Source: an uncultured Alcaligenaceae bacterium
Lineage (GTDB): Bacteria; Pseudomonadota; Gammaproteobacteria; Burkholderiales; Burkholderiaceae_B
Assembly (NCBI GenBank): GCA_937952975.1
Contig: CALFXX010000022.1
Span: 1 to 64,000, forward strand
Length of the DNA: 64,000 nucleotides
Direction of reading: 5' to 3'
Positions 40,472 through 49,368 of this stretch are shown in pieces. A program made the position numbers and the translations under genes. Under the pieces are notes generated by a model that was not told the DNA's origin, did not search any database, and saw only the letters and a program-made list of their open reading frames with translations. Each line of letters starts with the position of its first letter. The first letter of the stretch is position 1.

Positions 40472-43295
40472 AAGACGTCACCATATTTTTGAGCTCGGGC
40501 AAACAAGAGCCGCAGTTAGTCCCGCAGTCGAGTTTGGCTTGTAAAACCGCCAAGAGGTCATCTGGGTCAGACGAGGCCGTTTGCTGCAAACATTGTGTAA
40601 TGGATTGTTCTGAAATATCAAAACAATTACAGACGATTTTTCCGCGAGGAGCGATCGGCTGTGGTGCAACTTTTCCGGGCGAAAGCAGTTTACGTCCAAG
40701 TGCTGAGATGTCAGTTAAGGTTTCTAGGTACTGTTTGAGCCAGAGGCGTGCCTCAAGATCAATCACTGAGCCGGTCAGCATGACACGCGATAATATTTTT
40801 TTCTCAGCGCTGTGTTCAATGGCTAGGAGTCTCTCGACAGACTTGCGTTGATCGCGATAAGTCATCACTGACTTCCCATCTGTGGATTGAGTCAAGCAAA
40901 ATAACTCGCGTACGCGCTCAAGCAGTGCGGGCTCAAACGGTTCGAGATTTGCCAAGGTTAGGCTCACGCCCGTTTGATGTCGGGTGTCATCGCGTCCGAA
41001 CAACGTGGCGGTCGCAAACGTGCATTGGGCAAACAATGCACGCAGCTGAATCTGTAAGCTCAGTGCAGTGTCATCATCAAACCACCCAAAAGCGCTCAAA
41101 TGCCAGGGCAAATTGGCTTTTGAAACCTTAATGGCAGAAAATTTTAATTCGGGTTGTTCTGAGATTGGGTCGCAAGCGCCAATCGTCAGGCTATTGACGC
41201 CTTGCCCAACTGCCTTGCCTGCTTGGCCCGATACGAACTCGCCACCCCAGTGCATGGCGATGAAGGCCTGAGAGCTTCGTAATCCTTTAGAGATTTGCAC
41301 GGGTAAAACTTGTACACCTCGACGTGATGTGACGTACACCAACTCGCGTTCACTTAATTCAAGTCTTTGGGCATCGCCGGTTGAGAGCTCGATGCAAGCC
41401 TCTGGCGCATGCGAAAACAAACGTGCGAGCGTGCCGGTACGGCTCATGCCATGCCATTGATCTCTGAGGCGGCCTGTCAGTAGCCCAATCGGATAGCGCG
41501 CATCGGTGCGTTCGGCGGTCGCGCGATAGGGGGCTGCAATAAATCGTGCCTTGCCGCTCGGGGTTTGAAAGACACCGTCTTCGTATAAACGAGTGCGCCC
41601 TTTGAGCGCTTCGCTTGGGTAGGGCCATTGCGCAGGGCCTCGCGCCTCAAGGCGCGCATAGCTCAGGCCAGTAATGTCGAGATCTCGGCCGCGCGTGAGT
41701 TCCCGATGATCGTTCCAGATGGTTTGCGCGTCTGTGTATTCAAAGAGGGAGATCGACGCGTCTGTGCGACCGTGAGCGAGTTTGACTTCAAGACGCTTGG
41801 CGATCGCGACGGCAATTTCCCAATCTTGTCGGGCCTCGCCAAACGGCGCGAGTGCCGCACGCACCCGGGAAATGCGCCGCTCGGAATTTGTCACGGTACC
41901 GTCTTTTTCTGCCCAAGTCGTTGCGGGCAGCAGCACGTCTGCATAGGCGGTTGTGGCCGTATGCGCGTAAGCGTCCTGAACCACCACAAACTCTGCTTGC
42001 CGTAAGGCTTCGTGTACCAAGGTTTGATCGGGCAGCGACTGTGCCGGGTTAGTGCAGACAATCCAGATCGCTTTAAGTTGTCCTGCGCGCAAGGCCTCAA
42101 ACATCGGAATGGCAGTGAGCCCAGGCTTAGAGGGTACCGCGGTCACTCCCCAAAAATCAGCGACTTCTTGCCGGTGTACTGGGTTTTTCAGATCACGGTG
42201 GCCCGACAATAAATTAGCCAAACCTCCTACTTCGCGACCGCCCATCGCATTAGGCTGGCCGGTTAACGAGAAAGGGCCTGCTCCGGCCTTGCCAAGTTGC
42301 CCAGTCGCTAAGTGTAGATTGATGAGCGCAGTATTCTTATCGGTACCGGAGGTTGATTGATTTAATCCCTGACAGTACAGCGAGAGTGTTGCGGCTGAGG
42401 TTGCAAAGAGTTTGGCAGCCGTGTGTAAATCTTGCTCTGAGATCCCGCAAATCTCAGCGACAGCCTTTGGGGTGTAGTCGCGCACAAGATTCTTTAATTC
42501 ACTAAACCCTTCGGTATGTGCATGGATGTATTGCTGGTCGAGCCAGTTTTCCCAAAGCATCAGGTGCAACATGCCGTGGTAAAGCGCAACATCGGTACCT
42601 GGCAAAATTTGAAGAAACAAGTCTGCCATCTGCGCAGTCTCGGTGTGCCTGGGATCCACAACAATCAGCTTGAGTTCTGGATTAAGCTCACGCGCGGCTT
42701 CGATTCGTCTAAACAAAATCGGATGTGCGTAGGCGGTGTTTGATCCCGTAATAAAAATGACCTTCGCGTGCTCGAGATCTGAGTAGCTGCAAGGTGGCGC
42801 GTCGGCGCCAAAGCTCTGCTTATAGCCTGCGACAGCGCTCGACATACATAAACGCGAATTGGTGTCGATATTATTCGTGCCAATCAGACCCTTCATTAAT
42901 TTATTGAATACGTAATAGTCTTCGGTTAGAAGTTGCCCCGACACATAGAGGCCAACAGATTCTGGACCATGCTCTTTAATCATGTCAGCAAAACGCTGTG
43001 CAACGTACTCACTGGCCACATCCCAAGACACTACTTCACGAGGCGCGTCTTTGGTCAGGCGTATTTCAGGCGCTTGGGCACGTGTTTGCGCATAGATGTG
43101 TGATTGCGCCGTCAGCCCTAGGGTTGAGCCCTTGCTGCACAGTCGTCCGAAGTTTGCCGGATGTTCTGGGTCACCCTCAACGCTTTTGATCTCAATACGC
43201 CCGGCGACTGTTTCGGTGTGAACCAGCATGCCACAGCCTACGCCGCAATAGCAGCAGGTCGTTTTGACGGTGCGCGGTTGAGACGATATTTGCAT
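40461..43295 (-). CDS. nasA: Assimilatory nitrate reductase, molybdopterin catalytic subunit
   Basis: A protein of about 944 residues that reduces nitrate to nitrite in the cytosol. The N-terminal 4Fe-4S ligands are Cys14, Cys17, Cys21 and Cys53 (CYCGVGC, RLCSKG). The bis-MGD domains follow, and the C-terminus has a BFD-like 2Fe-2S module (CNCFD with CGTNCGSC). That module probably takes electrons from a ferredoxin or a separate flavoprotein; no NasB-like gene is in the window. The start is put at 43295, where ATG shares one base with the nirD stop (TAATG); a longer frame would overlap nirD. Confidence 0.95.
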   Translation of the reverse strand: MQISSQPRTVKTTCCYCGVGCGMLVHTETVAGRIEIKSVEGDPEHPANFGRLCSKGSTLGLTAQSHIYAQTRAQAPEIRLTKDAPREVVSWDVASEYVAQRFADMIKEHGPESVGLYVSGQLLTEDYYVFNKLMKGLIGTNNIDTNSRLCMSSAVAGYKQSFGADAPPCSYSDLEHAKVIFITGSNTAYAHPILFRRIEAARELNPELKLIVVDPRHTETAQMADLFLQILPGTDVALYHGMLHLMLWENWLDQQYIHAHTEGFSELKNLVRDYTPKAVAEICGISEQDLHTAAKLFATSAATLSLYCQGLNQSTSGTDKNTALINLHLATGQLGKAGAGPFSLTGQPNAMGGREVGGLANLLSGHRDLKNPVHRQEVADFWGVTAVPSKPGLTAIPMFEALRAGQLKAIWIVCTNPAQSLPDQTLVHEALRQAEFVVVQDAYAHTATTAYADVLLPATTWAEKDGTVTNSERRISRVRAALAPFGEARQDWEIAVAIAKRLEVKLAHGRTDASISLFEYTDAQTIWNDHRELTRGRDLDITGLSYARLEARGPAQWPYPSEALKGRTRLYEDGVFQTPSGKARFIAAPYRATAERTDARYPIGLLTGRLRDQWHGMSRTGTLARLFSHAPEACIELSTGDAQRLELSERELVYVTSRRGVQVLPVQISKGLRSSQAFIAMHWGGEFVSGQAGKAVGQGVNSLTIGACDPISEQPELKFSAIKVSKANLPWHLSAFGWFDDDTALSLQIQLRALFAQCTFATATLFGRDDTRHQTGVSLTLANLEPFEPALLERVRELFCLTQSTDGKSVMTYRDQRKSVERLLAIEHSAEKKILSRVMLTGSVIDLEARLWLKQYLETLTDISALGRKLLSPGKVAPQPIAPRGKIVCNCFDISEQSITQCLQQTASSDPDDLLAVLQAKLDCGTNCGSCLPELKNMVTSYVD

Positions 43296-43633
43296 TACAA
43301 AGCGGCCAGTTGATCGCGCCGAAGAAATACCGCATCTTCGACACATTTCACGTCATAGCGCCGCGTACAACCTTCGTCGGGCTCGAGGGCGCAACCGCTT
43401 TCTAGGTTGATATTCCAGGCGTGAATCGGGCAGGTCACAGCATGCCCGTGCACGATGCCCTGCGAAAGCGGCCCACCCTTGTGGGGGCAGCGATCAAGCA
43501 CCGCAAAGATCGTGTCGTCTGCAGCTTTAAAAATCGCGACAGGGCCTGCTGCCGCACCGGTCACGACGCGAGCACCCAGCAATGGGATATCTTGCCGCTT
43601 GCTCACCAAGATCCATTGTTCTGAAGTCGTCAT
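43295..43633 (-). CDS. nirD: Nitrite reductase (NADH) small subunit, Rieske type
   Basis: A 112-residue Rieske-fold subunit with intact 2Fe-2S ligands: Cys49-Pro-His51 and Cys68-Pro-Ile-His71. It pairs with NirB in reducing nitrite to ammonium. AGGGGA lies 6 bases before the ATG. It is located 11 bases after nirB and shares a base with the nasA start. Confidence 0.94.
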   Translation of the reverse strand: MTTSEQWILVSKRQDIPLLGARVVTGAAAGPVAIFKAADDTIFAVLDRCPHKGGPLSQGIVHGHAVTCPIHAWNINLESGCALEPDEGCTRRYDVKCVEDAVFLRRDQLAAL

Positions 43634-43644
43634 CTTGAATCCCC

Positions 43645-46089
43645 TTAGCTCAATTGAGGCAGTGCAATCGTTTCAAACTGCTTGAGGTCCACGCCCGCCG
43701 CCTCGAAATCTTTCCAGGGATCTGGGGCGTCTTTCAATGCAAAGAGCAGGCGTTCAAAGAGCGCGAGGCGACCAGGTGCATCTTGCAAAATCCGTGCCTT
43801 GATGTAGTCCATACCAACGCGTTGCACATAGTGCACAGTCCGTTCAAGGTACCAACCCTCTTCACGATACAGTTGAATAAATGCGCCTGAATATTCTTTA
43901 ACCTCATCATCTGTTTTAAGCTTGCACAAAAACTCAGCGACCTCGGTCTTGATACCGCCGTTACCAGCGATGTAGATTTCCCAGCCTGAGTCCACCCCAA
44001 TGACCCCAACATCCTTAATGCCAGCCTCGGCGCAGTTGCGCGGGCAACCCGAGACCGCTAGCTTGACCTTATGGGGCGCGTACATCCCGAAGAGCATTTT
44101 TTCAAGCCGAACGCCCATATCCATTGACAGTTGAGTCCCGAAGCGGCAATGCTCAGAACCGACGCAGGTCTTGACTGTGCGAATCGATTTTCCGTAGGCG
44201 TGACCAGAAGGCATGCCCAAATCTTTCCACACCTCGGGTAGATCCTCTTTTTTGATGCCTAGCAAATCGATGCGCTGACCGCCTGTGACTTTCACTGTTG
44301 GGACATTGAACTTCTCGGCGACATCGGCAATGCGCCTCAATTCTGAGGCATTGGTGAGCCCACCCCACATCCTCGGGATCACAGAATAGGTGCCATCTTT
44401 TTGAATATTGGCATGCGCACGCTCGTTGATGAAGCGTGATTGTGGATCATCTTTCGCTTCGTGCGGCCAGGTCGAGATCAGGTAATAGTTCAAGGCTGGT
44501 CGGCAACTTGCGCAACCACTGGGTGTGCGCCAACCCATTTCAGAACGGATCTGCGCTTGGTCTAGATATTTCTTTTCACGTATCGCCACACGTACCGCAT
44601 CGTGAGAGTGATCAGTGCACGCACACATGGCTTTTTTCTTGGGTGTTTCTGAATAGCTCGTACCTAGGCAGTTCATTAAAATCTGTTCGACTAAGCCTGT
44701 ACACGACCCACAAGACGCGCTGGCTTTGGTGCACTTGCGTACATCCTCAAGGGTGAAGAGTCCTTGATCTTTGATCGCTCTGACAATCTTGCCTTTGTTG
44801 ACGCCATTACAACCGCAGACTTCATCGGCGTCGAGCATCGCTGCGGCCTTGTTGTGCCCTTCGTGGCCAACATCGCCGATATTACTTTCACCAAAAATTA
44901 ACGTATCCCGAATACTGGCAATATTTTTTTCTTCACGTAGCAGCTTGAAGTACCAGGTGCCGTCGGCTGTATCGCCATATATGCAGGCACCCACTAGCAG
45001 GTCATTTTTGACAACCAACTTTTTGTAAACACCTGCCAGCGGGTCAGACAAGGTGATCTCTTCGCAGCCGTCGCCTCCCATGAACTCGCCAGCTGAAAAC
45101 AAATCAATGCCGGTGACTTTGAGTTTGGTCGAGGTGACTGAACCGCTGTAACGAGCGATGCCGTATTCAGCCAAATGGTTGGCGCAGACTTTGGCTTGTT
45201 CGAATAATGGCGCGACAAGGCCATAGACCGAGCCACGGTGATTGACGCACTCGCCCACGGCGTAGATCAAGGGGTCGAAGGTTTGCATCGTGTCGTTGAC
45301 GATAATGCCACGCGAGCAGTGGATATTGGCAGCTTCGGCCAGTGCTGTATTGGGACGGATACCCGCAGCCATCACAACTAAATCCGCTGTAATGGTTTCG
45401 CCGTCTTTAAAGCGTACGGCGGCGACTCGAGTGCCGTCGGCGTTGGGTAGCAACGCTTCTGTTTGAGTCTTGAGCTTGAAATCAATCCCACGATCTTCGA
45501 GACTTTTTTGCAAAAGGTTTGACGCAACGGGATCTAACTGGCGCTCCATCAACCAATCCATTAAGTGCACAACTGTGACCTTCATGCCGCGAGCGCGTAA
45601 GCCATTTGCGGCCTCTAAGCCAAGCAAGCCACCGCCGATCACGACAGCGTGCTGATGTGAGGCAGCCGTGGCTATCATCTCGTTGGTATCTTTGATGTCG
45701 CGGTAGGCGATGACACCTGGTAACTCTTTGCCGGGCACCGGAAGAATAAAGGGCAATGATCCAGTGGCGAGCAAGAGGCGATCGTAGGGCTCGACGGTGC
45801 CGTCCGCAGCCTTGACCTCACGCGCCACACGGTCGATTTCAACTACGGTTTTGTCGAGATGTAGACGAATATTATTGTCGGCGTACCATTGCAAATCATT
45901 CAAAATGATTTGTTCGACATTTTGTTCGCCCGACAGCACTGGCGAAAGTAAGATTCGGTTGTAGTTTGGATACGGTTCGCTGCCAAATACCGTGATGTCG
46001 TATAGGTCGGGTGCGAGCTTGAGCAGTTCTTCAAGCGTACGCACGCCTGCCATACCGTTACCGACTAATACCAGTTTCATTTTTTTCAT
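43645..46089 (-). CDS. nirB: Nitrite reductase (NADH) large subunit, siroheme/4Fe-4S
   Basis: An 814-residue enzyme that reduces nitrite to ammonium with six electrons from NADH. In order: an FAD/NAD reductase domain (GNGMAGVRTLEEL), two BFD-like Fe-S segments (CGCNG with CGSC; CACTD with CASC), then sulfite/nitrite reductase ferredoxin-like and siroheme domains. The siroheme/cluster ligands are in CVGSEHCRFG and SGCPRNC. A second ATG three codons in is also possible. It follows the transporter genes and precedes nirD. Confidence 0.96.
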   Translation of the reverse strand: MKKMKLVLVGNGMAGVRTLEELLKLAPDLYDITVFGSEPYPNYNRILLSPVLSGEQNVEQIILNDLQWYADNNIRLHLDKTVVEIDRVAREVKAADGTVEPYDRLLLATGSLPFILPVPGKELPGVIAYRDIKDTNEMIATAASHQHAVVIGGGLLGLEAANGLRARGMKVTVVHLMDWLMERQLDPVASNLLQKSLEDRGIDFKLKTQTEALLPNADGTRVAAVRFKDGETITADLVVMAAGIRPNTALAEAANIHCSRGIIVNDTMQTFDPLIYAVGECVNHRGSVYGLVAPLFEQAKVCANHLAEYGIARYSGSVTSTKLKVTGIDLFSAGEFMGGDGCEEITLSDPLAGVYKKLVVKNDLLVGACIYGDTADGTWYFKLLREEKNIASIRDTLIFGESNIGDVGHEGHNKAAAMLDADEVCGCNGVNKGKIVRAIKDQGLFTLEDVRKCTKASASCGSCTGLVEQILMNCLGTSYSETPKKKAMCACTDHSHDAVRVAIREKKYLDQAQIRSEMGWRTPSGCASCRPALNYYLISTWPHEAKDDPQSRFINERAHANIQKDGTYSVIPRMWGGLTNASELRRIADVAEKFNVPTVKVTGGQRIDLLGIKKEDLPEVWKDLGMPSGHAYGKSIRTVKTCVGSEHCRFGTQLSMDMGVRLEKMLFGMYAPHKVKLAVSGCPRNCAEAGIKDVGVIGVDSGWEIYIAGNGGIKTEVAEFLCKLKTDDEVKEYSGAFIQLYREEGWYLERTVHYVQRVGMDYIKARILQDAPGRLALFERLLFALKDAPDPWKDFEAAGVDLKQFETIALPQLS

Positions 46090-46097
46090 GATGATTC

Positions 46098-46913
46098 TTA
46101 AGCCTTTGCAGGGGCTGGGTGGCCTTGCTTGCGATATAAAAAGTCGATGACCGCGGTGCGGTAATCAAGGTATTGAGTGTTGTGCGCTAACGCAACCCGA
46201 TCGCGCGGGCGCTCGAGTTCGACGGATAAGATCTCACCGATGCGCGCGGCAGGCCCATTGGTCATCATCACAATCCGATCCGAGAGCAAAACGGCCTCGT
46301 CGACATCGTGCGTCACCATGACGGCCGTGCTATTTTTAGACGCCATGATTTTGATCAGTTCGTCTTGCAGGTTTGCGCGTGTCAAAGCGTCGAGTGCACC
46401 AAAGGGCTCGTCAAGCAGCAAGACTTGTGGCTCCATCGCCAGGGCGCGCGCGATACCAACACGCTGTTTCATACCGCCTGATACCTCATGCGGCATCTTG
46501 TGCTGTGAGGCGGTCAAGCCCACTAAGGCCATCACCTCTTCGGTGCGTTCTTTCAACTGAGTTTTGTTTTCAGTGGCCGCGAAGACTCGCTCGACACCCA
46601 GGTAAACGTTTTCAAAGCAAGACAGCCATGGCAGAAGTGAATGGTTTTGGAAAACCACTGCACGGTTTGGTCCAGGCCCTGCAATTTCACGACCCGCACA
46701 AATGAGCCGACCCTCGGTTGGCAGCGTGAGCCCGGCGATCAGATTGAGCAGTGTTGATTTGCCGCACCCCGAGTGCCCGATCAAGGTAATAAATTCGCCC
46801 TGTTTCACGCTTAGATTGATATCTTTGAGCGCAACAAAAGGCCCTTTCTTTGTTTTAAAGGTCTGTTGAACCTCTTCAACCAGCAGATAACGCTCGAGGC
46901 CGCTTGGTTTCAT
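46098..46913 (-). CDS. nrtD: Nitrate/nitrite ABC transporter ATPase
   Basis: A 271-residue ABC ATPase of the nitrate/taurine/bicarbonate class. Walker A is GHSGCGKST, the signature is VSGGMKQR and Walker B is LLLDEPFGALD. It should energise nitrate uptake together with the NrtA and NrtB proteins encoded upstream. Only one ATPase gene is present, unlike the cyanobacterial NrtC/NrtD pair. A 92-base gap separates it from nrtB. Confidence 0.92.
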   Translation of the reverse strand: MKPSGLERYLLVEEVQQTFKTKKGPFVALKDINLSVKQGEFITLIGHSGCGKSTLLNLIAGLTLPTEGRLICAGREIAGPGPNRAVVFQNHSLLPWLSCFENVYLGVERVFAATENKTQLKERTEEVMALVGLTASQHKMPHEVSGGMKQRVGIARALAMEPQVLLLDEPFGALDALTRANLQDELIKIMASKNSTAVMVTHDVDEAVLLSDRIVMMTNGPAARIGEILSVELERPRDRVALAHNTQYLDYRTAVIDFLYRKQGHPAPAKA

Positions 46914-47005
46914 GATTGACCTGCCAGATGTACGTGGAGCGTGCTCGAATTCATGATCGACCTGCTGTGTGCTTCAGAACGATTCTTGGATACATGGTCT
47001 CTCCG

Positions 47006-47887
47006 CTATTCGTAAGAGAAGCGTTTTGCGACGGCGATCATGCAATACTCAAGCAAGAGCCCCACAATCCCGATCACAAAAATTGCAATGATGATGTTTT
47101 CAACCTTTAGGTTGTTCCATTCATCCCAAAGCCAGAAACCGATGCCCACGCCTCCGGTGAGCATCTCGGCAGCAACAATGACTAGCCAAGCAGTCCCGAT
47201 CGATAAGCGCACGCCCGTCAACATATAAGGCAAGGTCGCTGGAAACAAAATCTTGGTAAAGACTTTCCACTCCGAAAGATTTAAGACGCGTGCAATGTTG
47301 ATATAGTCTTGCGGGATTTTGCTGACACCGACTGCGGTGTTGATGACCATGGGCCAGATCGAACAAATAAAGATGCACCAGATCGCTGCTGGGTTCGCGG
47401 CCTTGAACAACAACAGGCCGATTGGTAGCCACGCAAGGGGCGATACTGGGCGCAATAAGCTGATGATGGGTGAGGTCATCGCGTGAAATAAGCGAAAGCG
47501 CCCGATTAAGAAGCCTACCGGTATACCAATAGCGGCCGCTAGACCAAAACCTAAGCCTACCCTTCGCAACGACGACAAAATATTCCAGCCAATTCCCTGA
47601 TCATTGGGTCCGTTCGAATAAAACGGATCAGCAAAGAGTTTGAGTGCCGCTGCAAACGTAAAAGCAGGCGAGGGGATCTGCTCGATGCTGCGATGAATTG
47701 CCTCCCAAATGAATAAAAAAACAATAAAGCCAAGCGCGCCTAGCAGTGCCGGCGCGAACGGATCAAATAGGCGCACGAGCTGCTCTCTGAGCGCAAGCCG
47801 CTTTTGTTCGCGCTGACGCAGCGCCTCGCTCTCACGTTGTTGTTCAAGTGCGAGTTCAGCGACGCTTTTGGTTTGACCTTCACTCAT
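47006..47887 (-). CDS. nrtB: Nitrate ABC transporter permease
   Basis: A 293-residue inner-membrane permease of the BPD_transp_1 family. A cytosolic charged N-terminus (about 45 residues, Glu/Arg/Gln-rich) is followed by about six helices and the EAA-type loop near GVSKIPQDYINIARVLNLSE. The likely substrate is nitrate or nitrite, from its position 4 bases after nrtA and next to the reductase genes. Confidence 0.92.
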   Translation of the reverse strand: MSEGQTKSVAELALEQQRESEALRQREQKRLALREQLVRLFDPFAPALLGALGFIVFLFIWEAIHRSIEQIPSPAFTFAAALKLFADPFYSNGPNDQGIGWNILSSLRRVGLGFGLAAAIGIPVGFLIGRFRLFHAMTSPIISLLRPVSPLAWLPIGLLLFKAANPAAIWCIFICSIWPMVINTAVGVSKIPQDYINIARVLNLSEWKVFTKILFPATLPYMLTGVRLSIGTAWLVIVAAEMLTGGVGIGFWLWDEWNNLKVENIIIAIFVIGIVGLLLEYCMIAVAKRFSYE

Positions 47888-47891
47888 GGCG

Positions 47892-49166
47892 CTAGCCCTT
47901 GATGCTGAAGCTATCGGCGTAGGCTACGGGGTCGCTACCGTCCCAGACTTTGCCGTCTAGTAAGGTGGATGCGCGCATCTCTGAAGCCGGCAGTGGCGTG
48001 CCCGTCAGCGTTGCAGCCTGTTTATAGACGTCGATACGGTTAACCTTTTTGGCAACTGCTAGATAGTCTGGATGCTCTTTGAGCAGACCCCAACGTTTGT
48101 GTTGCGTCAAAAACCACATGCCATCCGAGAGGTAAGGGAAGTTCACCCGGCCGTTGTTGTAAAACTTCATGTAATCTGGGTCATCCCACTTCTTGCCGAT
48201 GCCGTTGTCGTACTGCCCTAAGATGCGACCCAAGATCACGTCAACTTCTGTGTTGACGTACGATTTCGCGGCGATGGTTTCCGCAGTTTTAGTTCGGTTC
48301 TCTTTTGATGCGTCGATAAATTTCGAAGCTTCAAGCACGGCGGCTGTCATCGCTCGTGCTGTATTGGGATAGCGCTCAACAAATTCAGCCGTTGTGCCTA
48401 ATACTTTTTCGGGGTGGTCTTTCCAAATGGCCTGGCTTGTGATGGTCGTAAAACCAATCTTGTCGGCAATCGCGCGTGCATGCCACGGCTCGCCGACACA
48501 GTAGCCATCCATATTGCCCACACGCATATTTGCGACCATTTGCGGTGGCGGTACGGTGATCACTTTGGTGTCTTTCATCGGGTTGATGCCGTTGGCGGCT
48601 AACCAGTAATACAGCCACATTGCGTGGGTGCCGGTCGGGAAGGTTTGCGCGAAGGTGTACTCGCGCTTTTCTTTATCCATTAAGGCTTTTAACGAAGCGC
48701 CGTCGGTTACGCCTTTTTCGAAGAGCTTGCGCGATAACGAAATGCCTTGGCCGTTGTTGTTGATCGTCATCAAGACCGACATATCTTTTTTAGGGCCGCC
48801 GATGCCCAACTGCACGCCATAAATCATCCCGTACAACACGTGGGCGGCATCAAGCTCGCCATTGATCAGCTTGTCGCGCACGCTCGGCCACGAGGCCTCT
48901 TTTGAGGGCGTGATTTTTAAGCCGTATTTTTTATCAAACCCCATCTCTGAGGCCATGACGACCGAGGCACAGTCAGTGAGTGGGATAAAGCCAATTTTGA
49001 TGTCAGTTTTTTCAGGTGCGTCGCTGCCCGCTGCCCAGGCGCCGGCTTTAATTAAGGGGTCGACCAAGGCCATTAAACTCGCGCCTGCCAAGACCTTGGT
49101 TGAGGTCGTTAAGACTTTGCGGCGATTTGAATTAATCGCCATTTGAGTGGTGGATTTGCTACCCAT
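47892..49166 (-). CDS. nrtA: Nitrate-binding periplasmic protein (NrtA/CmpA family)
   Basis: A 424-residue solute-binding protein. The N-terminus carries SNRRKVLTTSTKVLAGASLM, a twin-arginine-type signal, so it may be exported folded. The mature part has KIGFIPLTDCASVVMASEMG and GNMDGYCVGEPWHARA, hallmarks of the NrtA/CmpA group, which binds nitrate or bicarbonate. The reductase genes downstream point to nitrate. It is the first gene of the operon and lies 42 bases from a perfect sigma-54 promoter. Confidence 0.94.
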   Translation of the reverse strand: MGSKSTTQMAINSNRRKVLTTSTKVLAGASLMALVDPLIKAGAWAAGSDAPEKTDIKIGFIPLTDCASVVMASEMGFDKKYGLKITPSKEASWPSVRDKLINGELDAAHVLYGMIYGVQLGIGGPKKDMSVLMTINNNGQGISLSRKLFEKGVTDGASLKALMDKEKREYTFAQTFPTGTHAMWLYYWLAANGINPMKDTKVITVPPPQMVANMRVGNMDGYCVGEPWHARAIADKIGFTTITSQAIWKDHPEKVLGTTAEFVERYPNTARAMTAAVLEASKFIDASKENRTKTAETIAAKSYVNTEVDVILGRILGQYDNGIGKKWDDPDYMKFYNNGRVNFPYLSDGMWFLTQHKRWGLLKEHPDYLAVAKKVNRIDVYKQAATLTGTPLPASEMRASTLLDGKVWDGSDPVAYADSFSIKG

Positions 49167-49207
49167 GATTGACTCCCTTGCTTGTGGTTAAGCTTCAAGG
49201 GGGTCAA

Positions 49208-49223
49208 AGCAAGTAGTGTGCCA
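49208..49223 (-). promoter_or_regulatory. Sigma-54 (RpoN) promoter of the nitrate assimilation operon
   Basis: Read on the minus strand the site is TGGCACA-CTAC-TTGCT, a full match to TGGCACR-N4-TTGCW. Transcription should start near 49197, about 31 bases before the nrtA ATG. With the two boxes farther upstream it makes a complete enhancer-dependent promoter. Confidence 0.9.
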
Positions 49224-49289
49224 AGTGCGCCGCAGGCTATTGATGCGCCTATGAGCGCTCAGATCGCTATGACGAACTGAAACGAAGTC

Positions 49290-49304
49290 GCACTTGCGTG
49301 GTGC
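49290..49304. promoter_or_regulatory. NtrC-type enhancer box (proximal)
   Basis: GCACT-TGCGT-GGTGC matches the NtrC dyad GCACY-N5-GGTGC. Its centre lies about 100 bases upstream of the predicted transcription start, a normal enhancer distance for NtrC. Confidence 0.8.
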
Positions 49305-49317
49305 ATCTGAAGACACA

Positions 49318-49332
49318 GCACCATGATGGTGC
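49318..49332. promoter_or_regulatory. NtrC-type enhancer box (distal)
   Basis: GCACC-ATGAT-GGTGC is a perfect dyad matching the NtrC consensus. Its centre is 28 bases from that of the proximal box, about 128 bases upstream of the start site. Paired boxes at this kind of spacing allow cooperative NtrC binding. Confidence 0.85.
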
Positions 49333-49368
49333 CGCGCTGAGGGCCAACATCAAAAAATGGTTATAAGC

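Noticed and set aside
43296..43346. N-terminal extension of nasA reading MCRRCGISS
   Set aside because: It overlaps nirD, and the ATG at 43295 in the TAATG overlap gives the usual nitrate reductase N-terminus.
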